From Prevotella sp. UBA2755 (GTDB taxonomy: Bacteria; Bacteroidota; Bacteroidia; Bacteroidales; Bacteroidaceae): 12,300 bases of DNA. Of this stretch, positions 5,849 to 12,300 are shown piece after piece. The notes under the pieces were generated by a model. It saw only the letters and a list, made by a program, of their open reading frames with translations, was not told where the DNA came from and ran no database searches. Location: the NCBI GenBank assembly GCA_002353225.1, contig DEJF01000063.1, positions 43,057 to 55,356 on the forward strand, written 5' to 3'. Within the stretch, counting starts at the first letter, position 1. Each line of letters starts with the position of its first letter. The translations under genes were made by a program, and so were the position numbers.

Positions 5849-5877
5849 TTCGTTTTGTTATCCTCAGACCTTAGTCC

Positions 5878-8202
5878 TTACTTGATAATCACCTTTTTAC
5901 CGTTGATGATGTTCAGCCCCTTGCGAGGAGCAAAGAGGCGCTGACCATTCAGGTTGAAGATACCCTCGATGGTGTTCTGACGAAGACCGTCAGTTTCAAC
6001 ATTCTCGATGAGTGTACTAATCTGTTCGTTACCACCGAAGTCAAGCGTGATCTCACGGGCCATACCTATGCCGCTACCCGAAGTATAGCTAAAGTAAGCG
6101 TGCGTAGCATACACGTATAAACTCTTGTCGGGCTTATAGAGTTTGTTCTTAGCAGCAAGCAGGAGTGACCTGCTGCTGGCGGTCACCTGAACCGGTGCAA
6201 TCTGTCCCTCGAATGTGAGACCACCTGACGTTGTCTCGTATGTGTTGTCCGGATCGTCAAGTTCCTCATTATCATATAAGTCGTTCGATATTGTTACATT
6301 GGCGAAACTCGGGTTGTTGATAACCTCACCAGTAGCCGTCTCGGGTGTTCCCCAACGGATGATGTAGGGCACACCGGCGTCAATCTTTTCTTCGTTCGAT
6401 TCACTGAAGTTGATGGTCAGCTTCTGGTTTTCGCTGTCCCAGCTGGCATTTTTGAACCGACGGATGTCGGCACCAGCCAAGCAGGTGGTAGCCAACTTCT
6501 CAGCAGAGAGGTCGAACGGCAGTGTCAGCGTGTTCCAGTAGCCGTCCTTATAGAGCTTGCGACCCTTCAGATCGACAATGGTGTATTTTTGAGTAAATGC
6601 AGTGTTATAAGCTAACGAGTAACCGCTTGACCATGTGGTGGCACACTCAATCTCACAGCCTACATAAACGGCACAGAACTCGATGTCGCCATAGATGTTG
6701 CTGAGGTCAACCTCATCGCCCGATGCATAGACATCACCGTTAGGACCGCCACAATGACCAGAGGTCTCTCCGAGCACATTACCATAGATGCTCAAGATCC
6801 ACTTGTATTGGCTGTCGCCTTGGTTCAGAGAAGGCAGGGTGATCTTAGTACTGTTGCTTGGCTGGAAGGTATCAGTATTCTTAGAGGGTGTCACACCAAT
6901 GGCATAGTACTTAACGTTGTATGTTGGAGCGACAGCTTCGCCGACCGATGAAGACTTGTCAGCGCTTACGGGTGTGCCTGCAGCACCGCCTGCGCCACCA
7001 GGCTTGTGATTGTCCATATCATCAAACTCACTGTCATCACCCTGGAACCAGAAAGTAACACCAGCAGCACCATTATTGTCCTCGGGGCCATAACCACCTT
7101 GACCGCCACCGGCACCTACAGAGCCCCAGTTGTCGTTCGCCCAACCGTTCTTTGCACAACCGCTGCCGCAGGCACCAGAAGCACCGCCGCCGCCACCAGC
7201 ACCACCGGTACCGATAGCATGGGCACTGCCGCCACCGGCACCGCCGCCGCCGCCACCGCCGCCGGCAATTGACTGCAAGTCTGTGATGTCAAATGTAGGA
7301 ATAGGGATAGGAATACCATTTATCGTTTGAATCTCAATATCCATTGTGACATTGCCACCGTTGTAAACGCCCTTACCTGTATAACCAGCAGCACCACCAT
7401 TACCTTTGGCACCGCCACTGATCTGCTGCGTGATGGTGCTTGCAATGTTGAGCGTACCCATAGTAGCCTCTGCTGCCGAGCCGGCACTACCGGAATCACC
7501 AGCACGTCCAGCGAGGTCGCCACCTTCCCAGTCCGGTCTTGATGAAGGTACACGGTCGTCCTCCGAAGAGAGCATGGCAGCACCCTCGCCGCCATTGCCG
7601 CCAGCCGTACCGATGCCAGCACCGGCACCACCGCCGCCATAACCACCGTAGCCACCGCGTCCAGCAGTAATTTTTGAGCCTAAGAGCCATGCCCATTCAT
7701 CGGCTTCGCCTTCATCGCCATCTTCATCAGGAGTAAAAATAGCGTCTGTTCCGTTACCGCCTTTCTCTCCATCAGCTGCATTACCGCCCGTGACTTTCAG
7801 CGTACCGTTGCCGATGATGTTGAGCGTAGAGCCCGAAGGCAGCAGGATACCGGCACCAGCACCTTTGGTTCCGCTGGCATCAGCACCCTTTACGGTGAGC
7901 GTCACACCGGCAGGGATGTAGAGGTTCACTGTTCTGCCTGCCTGCACATACATGCCGCTGCCCTGTCCGGCACCTTCGATGGTGTTGGTGAAGGTAAGGT
8001 CTTCCGATACATAGTAGTACTGGTCTTTCAGTTCGAAGCCCGCAGCCGAGCTTTCGGTGATGTGCGTCCACTCACTGGTGATGGTCTTCACCTGTCCCCA
8101 GTCGTCGGCTTTCGTATCCGTATCCTGCGCCCAAGTGCTACCCTGATGTGTCAGGGTAGCCGCAAAGAGGGCGAGGAGTGTCATTATAGATAGTCTTTTC
8201 AT
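5878..8202 (-). CDS. Secreted glycine-rich repetitive protein (774 aa), second paralogue
   Basis: Exported protein of unknown function. Residues 1-26 form a signal peptide (KR, hydrophobic core, cleavage after STWAQ). Residues 92-131 (VNLYIPAGVTLTVKGADASG and then GAGAGILLPSGSTLNIIG) look like short beta-strand repeats. Residues 138-412 are a glycine-rich region with an 8-Gly run (314-321), GG-x-GG repeats, GAGAGIG (193-199), two close cysteines (GACGSGCA) and acidic patches. Residues 430-530 resemble a small beta domain. Residues 536-585 carry the WNTLTLPFDLSAEKL block seen in many secreted Bacteroidetes proteins. The last 28 residues (NLNGQRLFAPRKGLNIINGK to KVIIK) are the usual Prevotella-type C-terminal tail, possibly a type IX sorting or anchoring signal. 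It is a paralogue of the 771-aa protein with the same domain order, and lies 24 bp after the 47-aa peptide gene. A surface or matrix role is inference. Confidence 0.88.
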   Translation of the reverse strand: MKRLSIMTLLALFAATLTHQGSTWAQDTDTKADDWGQVKTITSEWTHITESSAAGFELKDQYYYVSEDLTFTNTIEGAGQGSGMYVQAGRTVNLYIPAGVTLTVKGADASGTKGAGAGILLPSGSTLNIIGNGTLKVTGGNAADGEKGGNGTDAIFTPDEDGDEGEADEWAWLLGSKITAGRGGYGGYGGGGAGAGIGTAGGNGGEGAAMLSSEDDRVPSSRPDWEGGDLAGRAGDSGSAGSAAEATMGTLNIASTITQQISGGAKGNGGAAGYTGKGVYNGGNVTMDIEIQTINGIPIPIPTFDITDLQSIAGGGGGGGGAGGGSAHAIGTGGAGGGGGASGACGSGCAKNGWANDNWGSVGAGGGQGGYGPEDNNGAAGVTFWFQGDDSEFDDMDNHKPGGAGGAAGTPVSADKSSSVGEAVAPTYNVKYYAIGVTPSKNTDTFQPSNSTKITLPSLNQGDSQYKWILSIYGNVLGETSGHCGGPNGDVYASGDEVDLSNIYGDIEFCAVYVGCEIECATTWSSGYSLAYNTAFTQKYTIVDLKGRKLYKDGYWNTLTLPFDLSAEKLATTCLAGADIRRFKNASWDSENQKLTINFSESNEEKIDAGVPYIIRWGTPETATGEVINNPSFANVTISNDLYDNEELDDPDNTYETTSGGLTFEGQIAPVQVTASSRSLLLAAKNKLYKPDKSLYVYATHAYFSYTSGSGIGMAREITLDFGGNEQISTLIENVETDGLRQNTIEGIFNLNGQRLFAPRKGLNIINGKKVIIK
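7231..7265 (-). repeat. Glycine-codon triplet tract in the 774-aa gene
   Basis: On the plus strand this is a near-pure run of CCG/GCC/ACC triplets; on the coding strand it encodes the polyglycine run at about residues 314-325. Triplet slippage would change the number of glycines without breaking the frame. Confidence 0.6.
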
Positions 8203-8226
8203 TGTTACCTATATATTTATGTCATA

Positions 8227-8370
8227 TTAACGGATATCGTCCTCAGAGAAGCCTGAAGGAGTCTCACCTCCATACTCAAAGAGAACATTCGACTCAACAC
8301 TTGCGCAGAGCATCTGAGTGGTCTGCACGGGGACTGCCTGCATGGTGGGCACGATATAATTCTTTTTCAT
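8227..8370 (-). CDS. 47-aa peptide of the MKK-Y-P small-protein type
   Basis: A complete short gene: MKKNYIVPTMQAVPVQTTQM, then LCASVESNVLFEYGGETPSG, then FSEDDIR and TAA. It fills the space between the two large genes exactly, starting 22 bp after the stop of the 771-aa gene and ending 24 bp before the start of the 774-aa gene, so all three are surely one operon. It has the build I know from many small Prevotella/Bacteroides peptides: MKK.Y..P start, a mildly hydrophobic middle ending in L-C/A-A-S, and an acidic tail. A classic signal peptide is not evident. Function is unknown. Candidates are a secreted peptide with a leader cut near LCAS, a chaperone or adaptor for the glycine-rich proteins, or a small regulatory protein. 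The resemblance to the remnant at 5395-5520 is the only internal support. Confidence 0.72.
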   Translation of the reverse strand: MKKNYIVPTMQAVPVQTTQMLCASVESNVLFEYGGETPSGFSEDDIR

Positions 8371-8392
8371 TTTACTAAATATGTTTAAATGT

Positions 8393-10708
8393 TTATTTTA
8401 CCAAAACTTTTTTGCCGTTTACGATGTTAATACCCTTCTGGGGAGCGCTGAGGCGCTGACCGTTGAGGTTGAAGAAGGTGTCAGAATCATGAGACTGTAC
8501 CCCTGAGTCCTTAACCATGTTGATGCTGGTGATAACGTCTTCGTTGTTGAAGTCCATCACTATCTCACGTGCGGAGGCTGCTGCTGCAGGGATGATGAAG
8601 TAAGCACGGCAGGCACCCACGTTGATATTCTTAGAGGGATAGTAGAGCTTGTTGTCAGCACCAAGAATCAACTTCGTCTTGTCGCCGGCGGTCAGCGTTG
8701 CCGATGACGAGAACGTACCCTGGAAAGTGACGCCATTGGCGGCGGGAGCTTGAGGCGCCAGTTTTGTTACCGTCACGTTGTAGAAGTCTACTTCATGGCG
8801 AGTGTTGCCATCTGAGGTGTTGTCCACAAAGTTGGTGCCTGACGTCCACTTCACCAGATAAGGTTTGCCGGCTTCAAGCCCATTAGTAGAAGCGTTTACA
8901 AGATCGAACTTGAGGTAAAGCACTGGGCCCTCTTTCCTATACATCGGATCTGGTATTTGCGTCCCGTCGGGATAATAGCCTGTAGCGGTTGTATTCATCT
9001 CGTATATCGTGGCTCCTTGCAGAATGGAAAGATTAAACTGAGAAGGTGTCATGTCGAAAGGCAGGCAGAGGGTGTTATAGTTGTTGTCTGTGTAGAGCGT
9101 GCGGTTCTGCAGACGAACGGTAACCGGGTACTTCTGCGACATAATCTCTTCATTGTAGAAGAAGTCGGTGAGCGTCTCGGTGTTGTCGCCAGAACTCTTG
9201 AGCTTACAGGTGGTTGCCACCTCTACGAAGGTCATGTCGCCATAGACGTCGTTGAGCACTATTGTACGCAATGCTTCATCTGTCTCTTCGCCACCAAAGA
9301 ACTCCTTTGTCGCAGTAGTGAAGACACTGCCTGCCGTACCGTCAGCCTTACAGCTCTTACCATAGATGAGCAGTGCCCACTGGTAGCCGCTCTTGTTCTT
9401 CGGGAGGATAAACGTCGTAAGGGTTGAAGGAGTATATGTCTTGGTGACAGAACTAAGGTCCGAACCGTTCACCTTCGTTTTTGTAGGCTGCAACGTAATA
9501 GTATACGTCTTTTCGCCGGCGTTCGTCGTGCCGTTAGCACTGGCTGAGCCGGTGACGCCACCAGAGCCGCCATCGTGCATGCCATTACCAGATTCCCATC
9601 CATCGTCATCATCATAGTCATCGGCACTATCTCTCAAACCACGTCCTTGTATATCCGCATACTTAGGGTTGGTCAACTCAACACTGGCACCGTCAGGAGA
9701 ATCAGTATTATCTGCATTTTTACCACCTGTTCCACCTTTAGCTCCAGCATGGTAGTAACCGTTTGAGGTTCCGCTGTAAACTACCCATGCGACGTTACCT
9801 GCGGCACCGCCGCCACCGCCGCCGCCGCCGGGGCCACCCGTTCCGATGTTAGCAGCTGCGCCGCCGAAGCCACCGGCTCCGCCGCCACCGCCACCAGATC
9901 CCAAATATACATTTGAACCTGGGTGTTGAGAGCCTGTTTTACCCCTTGCACCACCAGTAGCAACTTGAGCGTCTGTTGCGCCGCCTGTGGCCGTCACAGT
10001 GATGCCGTAAGTCTGGTCAACAAAAAGCTGACCCATGTTTTCTGCAGAGCTACCGTCACTACCAGGATTACCATCAACGCCTATTTGCGTAGTCTCTTCG
10101 CCAGCACTTCCGTTACGCGGACCGCCGGTACCACCGGCACCACCGTTGCCGCCGCGGGAACCGATGCCGGCACCAGCACCGCCGCCGCCATTGCCACCGT
10201 TTCCACCAGAGCCTGGAAGGAATGTATTATTATCATTTGTATAGATGTCGTCACCATTGCCGCCATTGCCGCCGTTGGCAGCCTTACCACCCGTGGCAGT
10301 CACTGTGGCGCCATTGCCGCCGCCGATGATGTAGAGTGTGTTGCCTTCAGTCAACTCGATACCGGCACCGGCACCCGTTGTACCGTTGGCGTTGGCTCCC
10401 ACACAGGTGATGTTCACGCCTGCAGGCAGATAAAGATATACCGTACCCAGGATGGTCAGTCCGCTGCCTCCTGCAGTGGTGTTGGTGAAGTTCAGCGACC
10501 TCGTCAGCCGATAATAGGAGGTGGTTCCTGAACCACCCAGCGTCTTACCAGTAGTGGAGCCCTCCGACAGGGCTGTCCAGGTGTCAGAAGTGGTCTCCTC
10601 CTGTGTGTAGACATAATCCCAACTGGTCTGCGCCATTGCCTCGCTGCCGCCAGTAAGGCTTCCTAAGGCAAGGGCAAGTGTCGTGAAGAGTAAATGTTTT
10701 TTCTTCAT
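8393..10708 (-). CDS. Secreted glycine-rich repetitive protein (771 aa), first paralogue
   Basis: First gene of the operon. Signal peptide at residues 1-27 (MKKKHLLFTTLALALGSLTG, cleavage after EAMAQ). Residues 90-129 (VYLYLPAGVNITCVGANANG and then GAGAGIELTEGNTLYIIG) match residues 92-131 of the 774-aa paralogue. Residues 141-300 are glycine-rich (GGNGGNGGGGAGAGIG, a 6-Gly run at 272-277, an 8-Gly run at 294-301). An acidic patch ADDYDDDDGW (362-371) follows; low-complexity sequence gives way to a beta-type domain at about 400-500, and the block NYNTLCLPFDMTPSQF (543-558) matches WNTLTLPFD of the paralogue. The C-terminal tail is NLNGQRLSAPQKGINIVNGK to KVLVK. The ATG at 10708 is set by the signal peptide. 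A -7 box lies at 10775-10782, giving a roughly 60-nt AT-rich leader. Exported, probably surface-located; adhesin, matrix or structural roles are all possible. Confidence 0.88.
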   Translation of the reverse strand: MKKKHLLFTTLALALGSLTGGSEAMAQTSWDYVYTQEETTSDTWTALSEGSTTGKTLGGSGTTSYYRLTRSLNFTNTTAGGSGLTILGTVYLYLPAGVNITCVGANANGTTGAGAGIELTEGNTLYIIGGGNGATVTATGGKAANGGNGGNGDDIYTNDNNTFLPGSGGNGGNGGGGAGAGIGSRGGNGGAGGTGGPRNGSAGEETTQIGVDGNPGSDGSSAENMGQLFVDQTYGITVTATGGATDAQVATGGARGKTGSQHPGSNVYLGSGGGGGGAGGFGGAAANIGTGGPGGGGGGGGAAGNVAWVVYSGTSNGYYHAGAKGGTGGKNADNTDSPDGASVELTNPKYADIQGRGLRDSADDYDDDDGWESGNGMHDGGSGGVTGSASANGTTNAGEKTYTITLQPTKTKVNGSDLSSVTKTYTPSTLTTFILPKNKSGYQWALLIYGKSCKADGTAGSVFTTATKEFFGGEETDEALRTIVLNDVYGDMTFVEVATTCKLKSSGDNTETLTDFFYNEEIMSQKYPVTVRLQNRTLYTDNNYNTLCLPFDMTPSQFNLSILQGATIYEMNTTATGYYPDGTQIPDPMYRKEGPVLYLKFDLVNASTNGLEAGKPYLVKWTSGTNFVDNTSDGNTRHEVDFYNVTVTKLAPQAPAANGVTFQGTFSSSATLTAGDKTKLILGADNKLYYPSKNINVGACRAYFIIPAAAASAREIVMDFNNEDVITSINMVKDSGVQSHDSDTFFNLNGQRLSAPQKGINIVNGKKVLVK
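9806..9830 (-). repeat. Glycine-codon triplet tract in the 771-aa gene
   Basis: Plus-strand run of CCG/GCC/ACC triplets encoding the 8-Gly run at about residues 294-301, the counterpart of the tract at 7231-7265 in the paralogue. It gives the two genes short stretches of near identity where slippage or gene conversion could act. Confidence 0.6.
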
Positions 10709-10774
10709 GTCGTTAAAATTAAGTTATTATTAAATTGTTAAAAAATAAAATGTTACATGTGTATATTCGTTCAG

Positions 10775-10782
10775 CAAAATTA
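10775..10782 (-). promoter_or_regulatory. -7 promoter box of the glycine-rich operon
   Basis: The minus strand reads TAATTTTG (TAnnTTTG) 66 bp upstream of the ATG at 10708. No TTTG -33 element sits at 19-bp spacing, as expected of an activator-dependent promoter. The surrounding 10709-10800 is very AT-rich and contains a 13-bp direct repeat TTATTATTAAATT at 10724-10736 and 10787-10799. Confidence 0.45.
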
Positions 10783-10804
10783 CAATTTATTATTAAATTT
10801 AGGA

Positions 10805-10819
10805 GTACGTTTTGCGTAC
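10805..10819. promoter_or_regulatory. Small palindrome GTACG-N5-CGTAC
   Basis: Perfect 5-bp inverted repeat with a 5-bp spacer, located about 23 bp upstream of the -7 box at 10775-10782, where a -33 element or activator contact would be. It may be a binding site, but is short enough to arise by chance. Confidence 0.25.
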
Positions 10820-10872
10820 ACTGCATCCAAATAAATATTTCAAATGGGTAGCGAGTTGTTGGAATGGTAGAA

Positions 10873-10913
10873 AATTGCTCGTTTGACAATCGGGAATTGT
10901 TCGTATGACAACC
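10873..10913. promoter_or_regulatory. Tandem 19-bp direct repeats, likely regulator operator
   Basis: AATTGCTCGTTTGACAATC (10873-10891) is repeated as AATTGTTCGTATGACAACC (10895-10913), 16 of 19 identical, with a 22-bp start-to-start distance, about two helical turns. Such face-of-helix direct repeats are typical of AraC-type (and LytTR-type) binding sites. They lie in the 322-bp region between the divergent glycine-rich operon and the AraC regulator, about 90-140 bp upstream of both predicted transcription starts. A weaker third match (11 of 17) starts at 10854. Confidence 0.6.
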
Positions 10914-10961
10914 CCCAGGGGCGCGCTTCCTCTGCCCCGAGAGAAAAAAAGACCGTTTTCT

Positions 10962-10992
10962 TTTGTTGTTCGGACGTTTTTTTATACCTTTG
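10962..10992 (+). promoter_or_regulatory. Full -33/-7 promoter of the AraC-type regulator
   Basis: TTTG (10962-10965), a 19-bp spacer, then TACCTTTG (10985-10992) match the Bacteroidetes consensus TTTG-N19-TAnnTTTG exactly. Transcription should start near 10998-11000, giving a leader of about 32 nt before the ATG at 11031. This is the best promoter in the window. Confidence 0.85.
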
Positions 10993-11030
10993 CAGGAGAT
11001 ACGTTAATCATCCGATTAGAGAAAATCGAC

Positions 11031-12191
11031 ATGACAACTATAGCGTTTTACCAATACCTCATTCACTTCACAGTGATTCTGACCATCCTGATAACGATGG
11101 CGGTGTATCTGCTGACATCAAGGCGTAACGCTTTCGGCAGCGAGCTCATCACCGACCAGCGCCTGCGTCGTAAGGCGGGCTGGCTGATTCTTATCTACGC
11201 ATTCATCTACCTGGCTAATATCCCGATGGTGCTATGGCTTGCTGATGACCTGCAGCTCCTGCAGATGGCAACTGTCACAGTCGACATGACAATATGGTGT
11301 CCCGTGGTACTGCATTTCTTGCTCGAACTGTTGCAAGACCGCCGGCACTGGGACAACCGGCTGTTGCTGATCAGCGTGCTGGCAGTGATGCCCCTGACGG
11401 GGTGGCTGCTCACTGGGTACACATGGTGGAAATGGGCAGTATATGGCATGTACATAGCTGAAGTGGTCTTCTTCATCGGCTGGTACATCAGGGCTGCAAT
11501 AGCCTACCACCGCTTCCTGGCCGACAACTACGCAGACCTGGAGCATAAGGAGGTCACCTGGAGCTGGATAATTCTAAGCTCCATGTTCTTCTCCCTCATC
11601 AACTATCTGCTGATGCTGTTCCAAGGCGACATGCAGATATGTGTAGCCTTATCATACATTTTACACTTTGCCGACATCCTGTTCATCGGTATCATTGTCT
11701 GGTACATTGACCATCAGCAAGTACTGGAGCCGTTGACGGCGGAGGCCGTAGCAGAGGAACTGGCAATGGAAGAGGAAGCAGATACTGATGATACAAGCAA
11801 CATGCTGACTAATCAGCCTACCAAGGATGACATCATCGTCATCAAGACGGGTGCTCTGTTGCGTAAGCACTGCGAGGAGGCGCAGCTTTTCCTGCAGCAC
11901 GACCTGTCACTCAAGACAGTGGCCCAGGTGTGCAATACCAATCGCACCTACCTGGGCCGCTATTTCGCCTCGCAGGGTCTTACCTACTATACTTATATTA
12001 ACAAGTTACGCATCAACCACTTCCAGTCGCTCTATCGTGAAACTCTAAAAGGGGAAAATACCCCCCCCACACTCCAACAGTTGTCAATAGACAGCGGCTT
12101 CGTCAGCTATACTACCTTCTCACGTGCCTTCCTTGCTTGCACGGGCATCAGCGTCCGCCAGTGGTTAGAACAAGTGAAACTGGAAGAGTAG
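11031..12191 (+). CDS. Membrane-anchored AraC-family regulator (7 TM + HTH), 386 aa
   Basis: Predicted inner-membrane one-component regulator. Seven hydrophobic helices occupy about residues 8-28, 49-69, 78-101, 109-130, 136-158, 175-197 and 203-226. A cytoplasmic acidic linker follows (AEELAMEEEADTDD, 241-254), then an AraC-type DNA-binding domain at about 275-386: first HTH LSLKTVAQVCNTNRTYLGRY (292-311), second HTH around LQQLSIDSGFVSYTTFSRAF (348-367), ending GISVRQWLEQ. The reading frame is open back to 10905, but that extension spans the promoter at 10962-10992 and the second operator repeat, so ATG 11031 (MTTIAFYQYL) is the start. Transcribed divergently from the glycine-rich operon, it is the obvious candidate to control it, sensing a membrane or periplasmic signal. 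A C8 run lies in the codons between the two HTHs. Class assignment is firm; signal and target are inferred from position. Confidence 0.9.
   Translation: MTTIAFYQYLIHFTVILTILITMAVYLLTSRRNAFGSELITDQRLRRKAGWLILIYAFIYLANIPMVLWLADDLQLLQMATVTVDMTIWCPVVLHFLLELLQDRRHWDNRLLLISVLAVMPLTGWLLTGYTWWKWAVYGMYIAEVVFFIGWYIRAAIAYHRFLADNYADLEHKEVTWSWIILSSMFFSLINYLLMLFQGDMQICVALSYILHFADILFIGIIVWYIDHQQVLEPLTAEAVAEELAMEEEADTDDTSNMLTNQPTKDDIIVIKTGALLRKHCEEAQLFLQHDLSLKTVAQVCNTNRTYLGRYFASQGLTYYTYINKLRINHFQSLYRETLKGENTPPTLQQLSIDSGFVSYTTFSRAFLACTGISVRQWLEQVKLEE
12051..12068 (+). repeat. GGGG-AAAATA plus poly-C (C8) tract inside the regulator gene
   Basis: Eight consecutive C residues at 12061-12068 encode part of T344-P345-P346, preceded by GGGG (12051-12054) that could pair with them. 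The tract lies between the first and second helix-turn-helix. A one-base slip would replace the last 40 or so residues, including the second HTH. It is the longest G/C homopolymer I see in the window. Confidence 0.6.
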
Positions 12192-12216
12192 GCTTATATC
12201 ATTCTATCTTTTTATT

Positions 12217-12300
12217 TTAGTGCTCATGAAGATGCCATACATGGAGTACTTTCCGGCGGATGGCAACATAGTTGAGCAGTGTCACTAACAGATAGAGTGC
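12217..12300 (-). CDS. C-terminus of an unidentified membrane protein (partial)
   Basis: The minus strand is open from the window edge to TAA at 12217-12219: ALYLLVTLLNYVAIRRKVLH followed by VWHLHEH. A final hydrophobic helix followed by a basic, then His-rich tail is typical of a polytopic inner-membrane protein (transporter or flippase type), but 27 residues do not allow identification. It converges on the AraC-type regulator with a 25-bp gap that shows no terminator hairpin. A shortened copy of the same end lies at 5714-5782. Confidence 0.7.
   Translation of the reverse strand, partial: ALYLLVTLLNYVAIRRKVLHVWHLHEH

Noticed and set aside
7190..7265. Short tandem GCC/ACC units looked like a possible CRISPR or minisatellite array
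   Set aside because: No constant repeat with unique spacers; the periodicity is simply glycine codons.
9923..10531. 202-codon plus-strand ORF rich in Thr, Ala and Ser
   Set aside because: It is the mirror of glycine codons (GGN read as NCC/CCN shifted) in the 771-aa gene; similar shadows at 7006-7272 and 7130-7330 arise the same way.
11031..12191. Histidine kinase considered because of the multi-helix N-terminus
   Set aside because: No HATPase or H-box motifs; the C-terminus is a clear double-HTH AraC domain.

Overview
The window reads as a chromosomal segment from a Bacteroidales bacterium, most likely Prevotella or a close relative. The evidence is several copies of the Bacteroidetes -7 promoter box (TAnnTTTG) in front of genes, a Bacteroidetes-type methionyl-tRNA synthetase, secreted proteins ending in the NLNGQRL/KG.NI.NGKKV tail common in Prevotella, and a 7-TM AraC-type regulator. 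No Shine-Dalgarno sequences stand out, which is normal for the phylum. Genus assignment is inference.

Left part (1-3501) is housekeeping. metG (minus, 3' end cut by the window edge) diverges from a two-gene plus-strand operon: a BASS-family sodium/organic-anion transporter and, overlapping it by 4 bp, a GAF-type free methionine-(R)-sulfoxide reductase (msrC).

Middle part (3502-5877) is gene-poor and scarred. It holds a short TPR-like ORF of doubtful status, a long imperfect hairpin, a stand-alone kinase-like gene of the type found in polyvalent proteins (minus) flanked by two 55-bp direct repeats (47/55 identical), a deleted and frameshifted AraC regulator pseudogene joined to the 3' half of a small-peptide gene, a strong bidirectional terminator, tRNA-Lys(UUU), and a 69-bp remnant of the C-terminus of a membrane protein whose fuller copy enters at the right edge of the window.

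Right part (5878-12300) is an accessory module. Two paralogous secreted glycine-rich proteins (771 and 774 aa, minus) sandwich a 47-aa peptide gene in an apparent operon. A 7-TM/AraC-HTH regulator is transcribed divergently. The 322-bp region between them carries a near-consensus regulator promoter and a pair of 19-bp direct repeats spaced 22 bp apart, a likely operator. The regulator gene converges on a membrane-protein gene of which only the last 27 residues are visible. The debris in the middle part repeats three ingredients of this module (AraC regulator, small peptide, membrane-protein C-terminus), so it probably is a decayed paralogous copy.

Three gene starts matter: the regulator starts at 11031 (not 10905) and the kinase-like gene at 4846 (not 4936), because promoter boxes lie inside the longer ORFs. 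The 47-aa peptide at 8227-8370 and the peptide remnant at 5395-5520 are easily overlooked because of their size.
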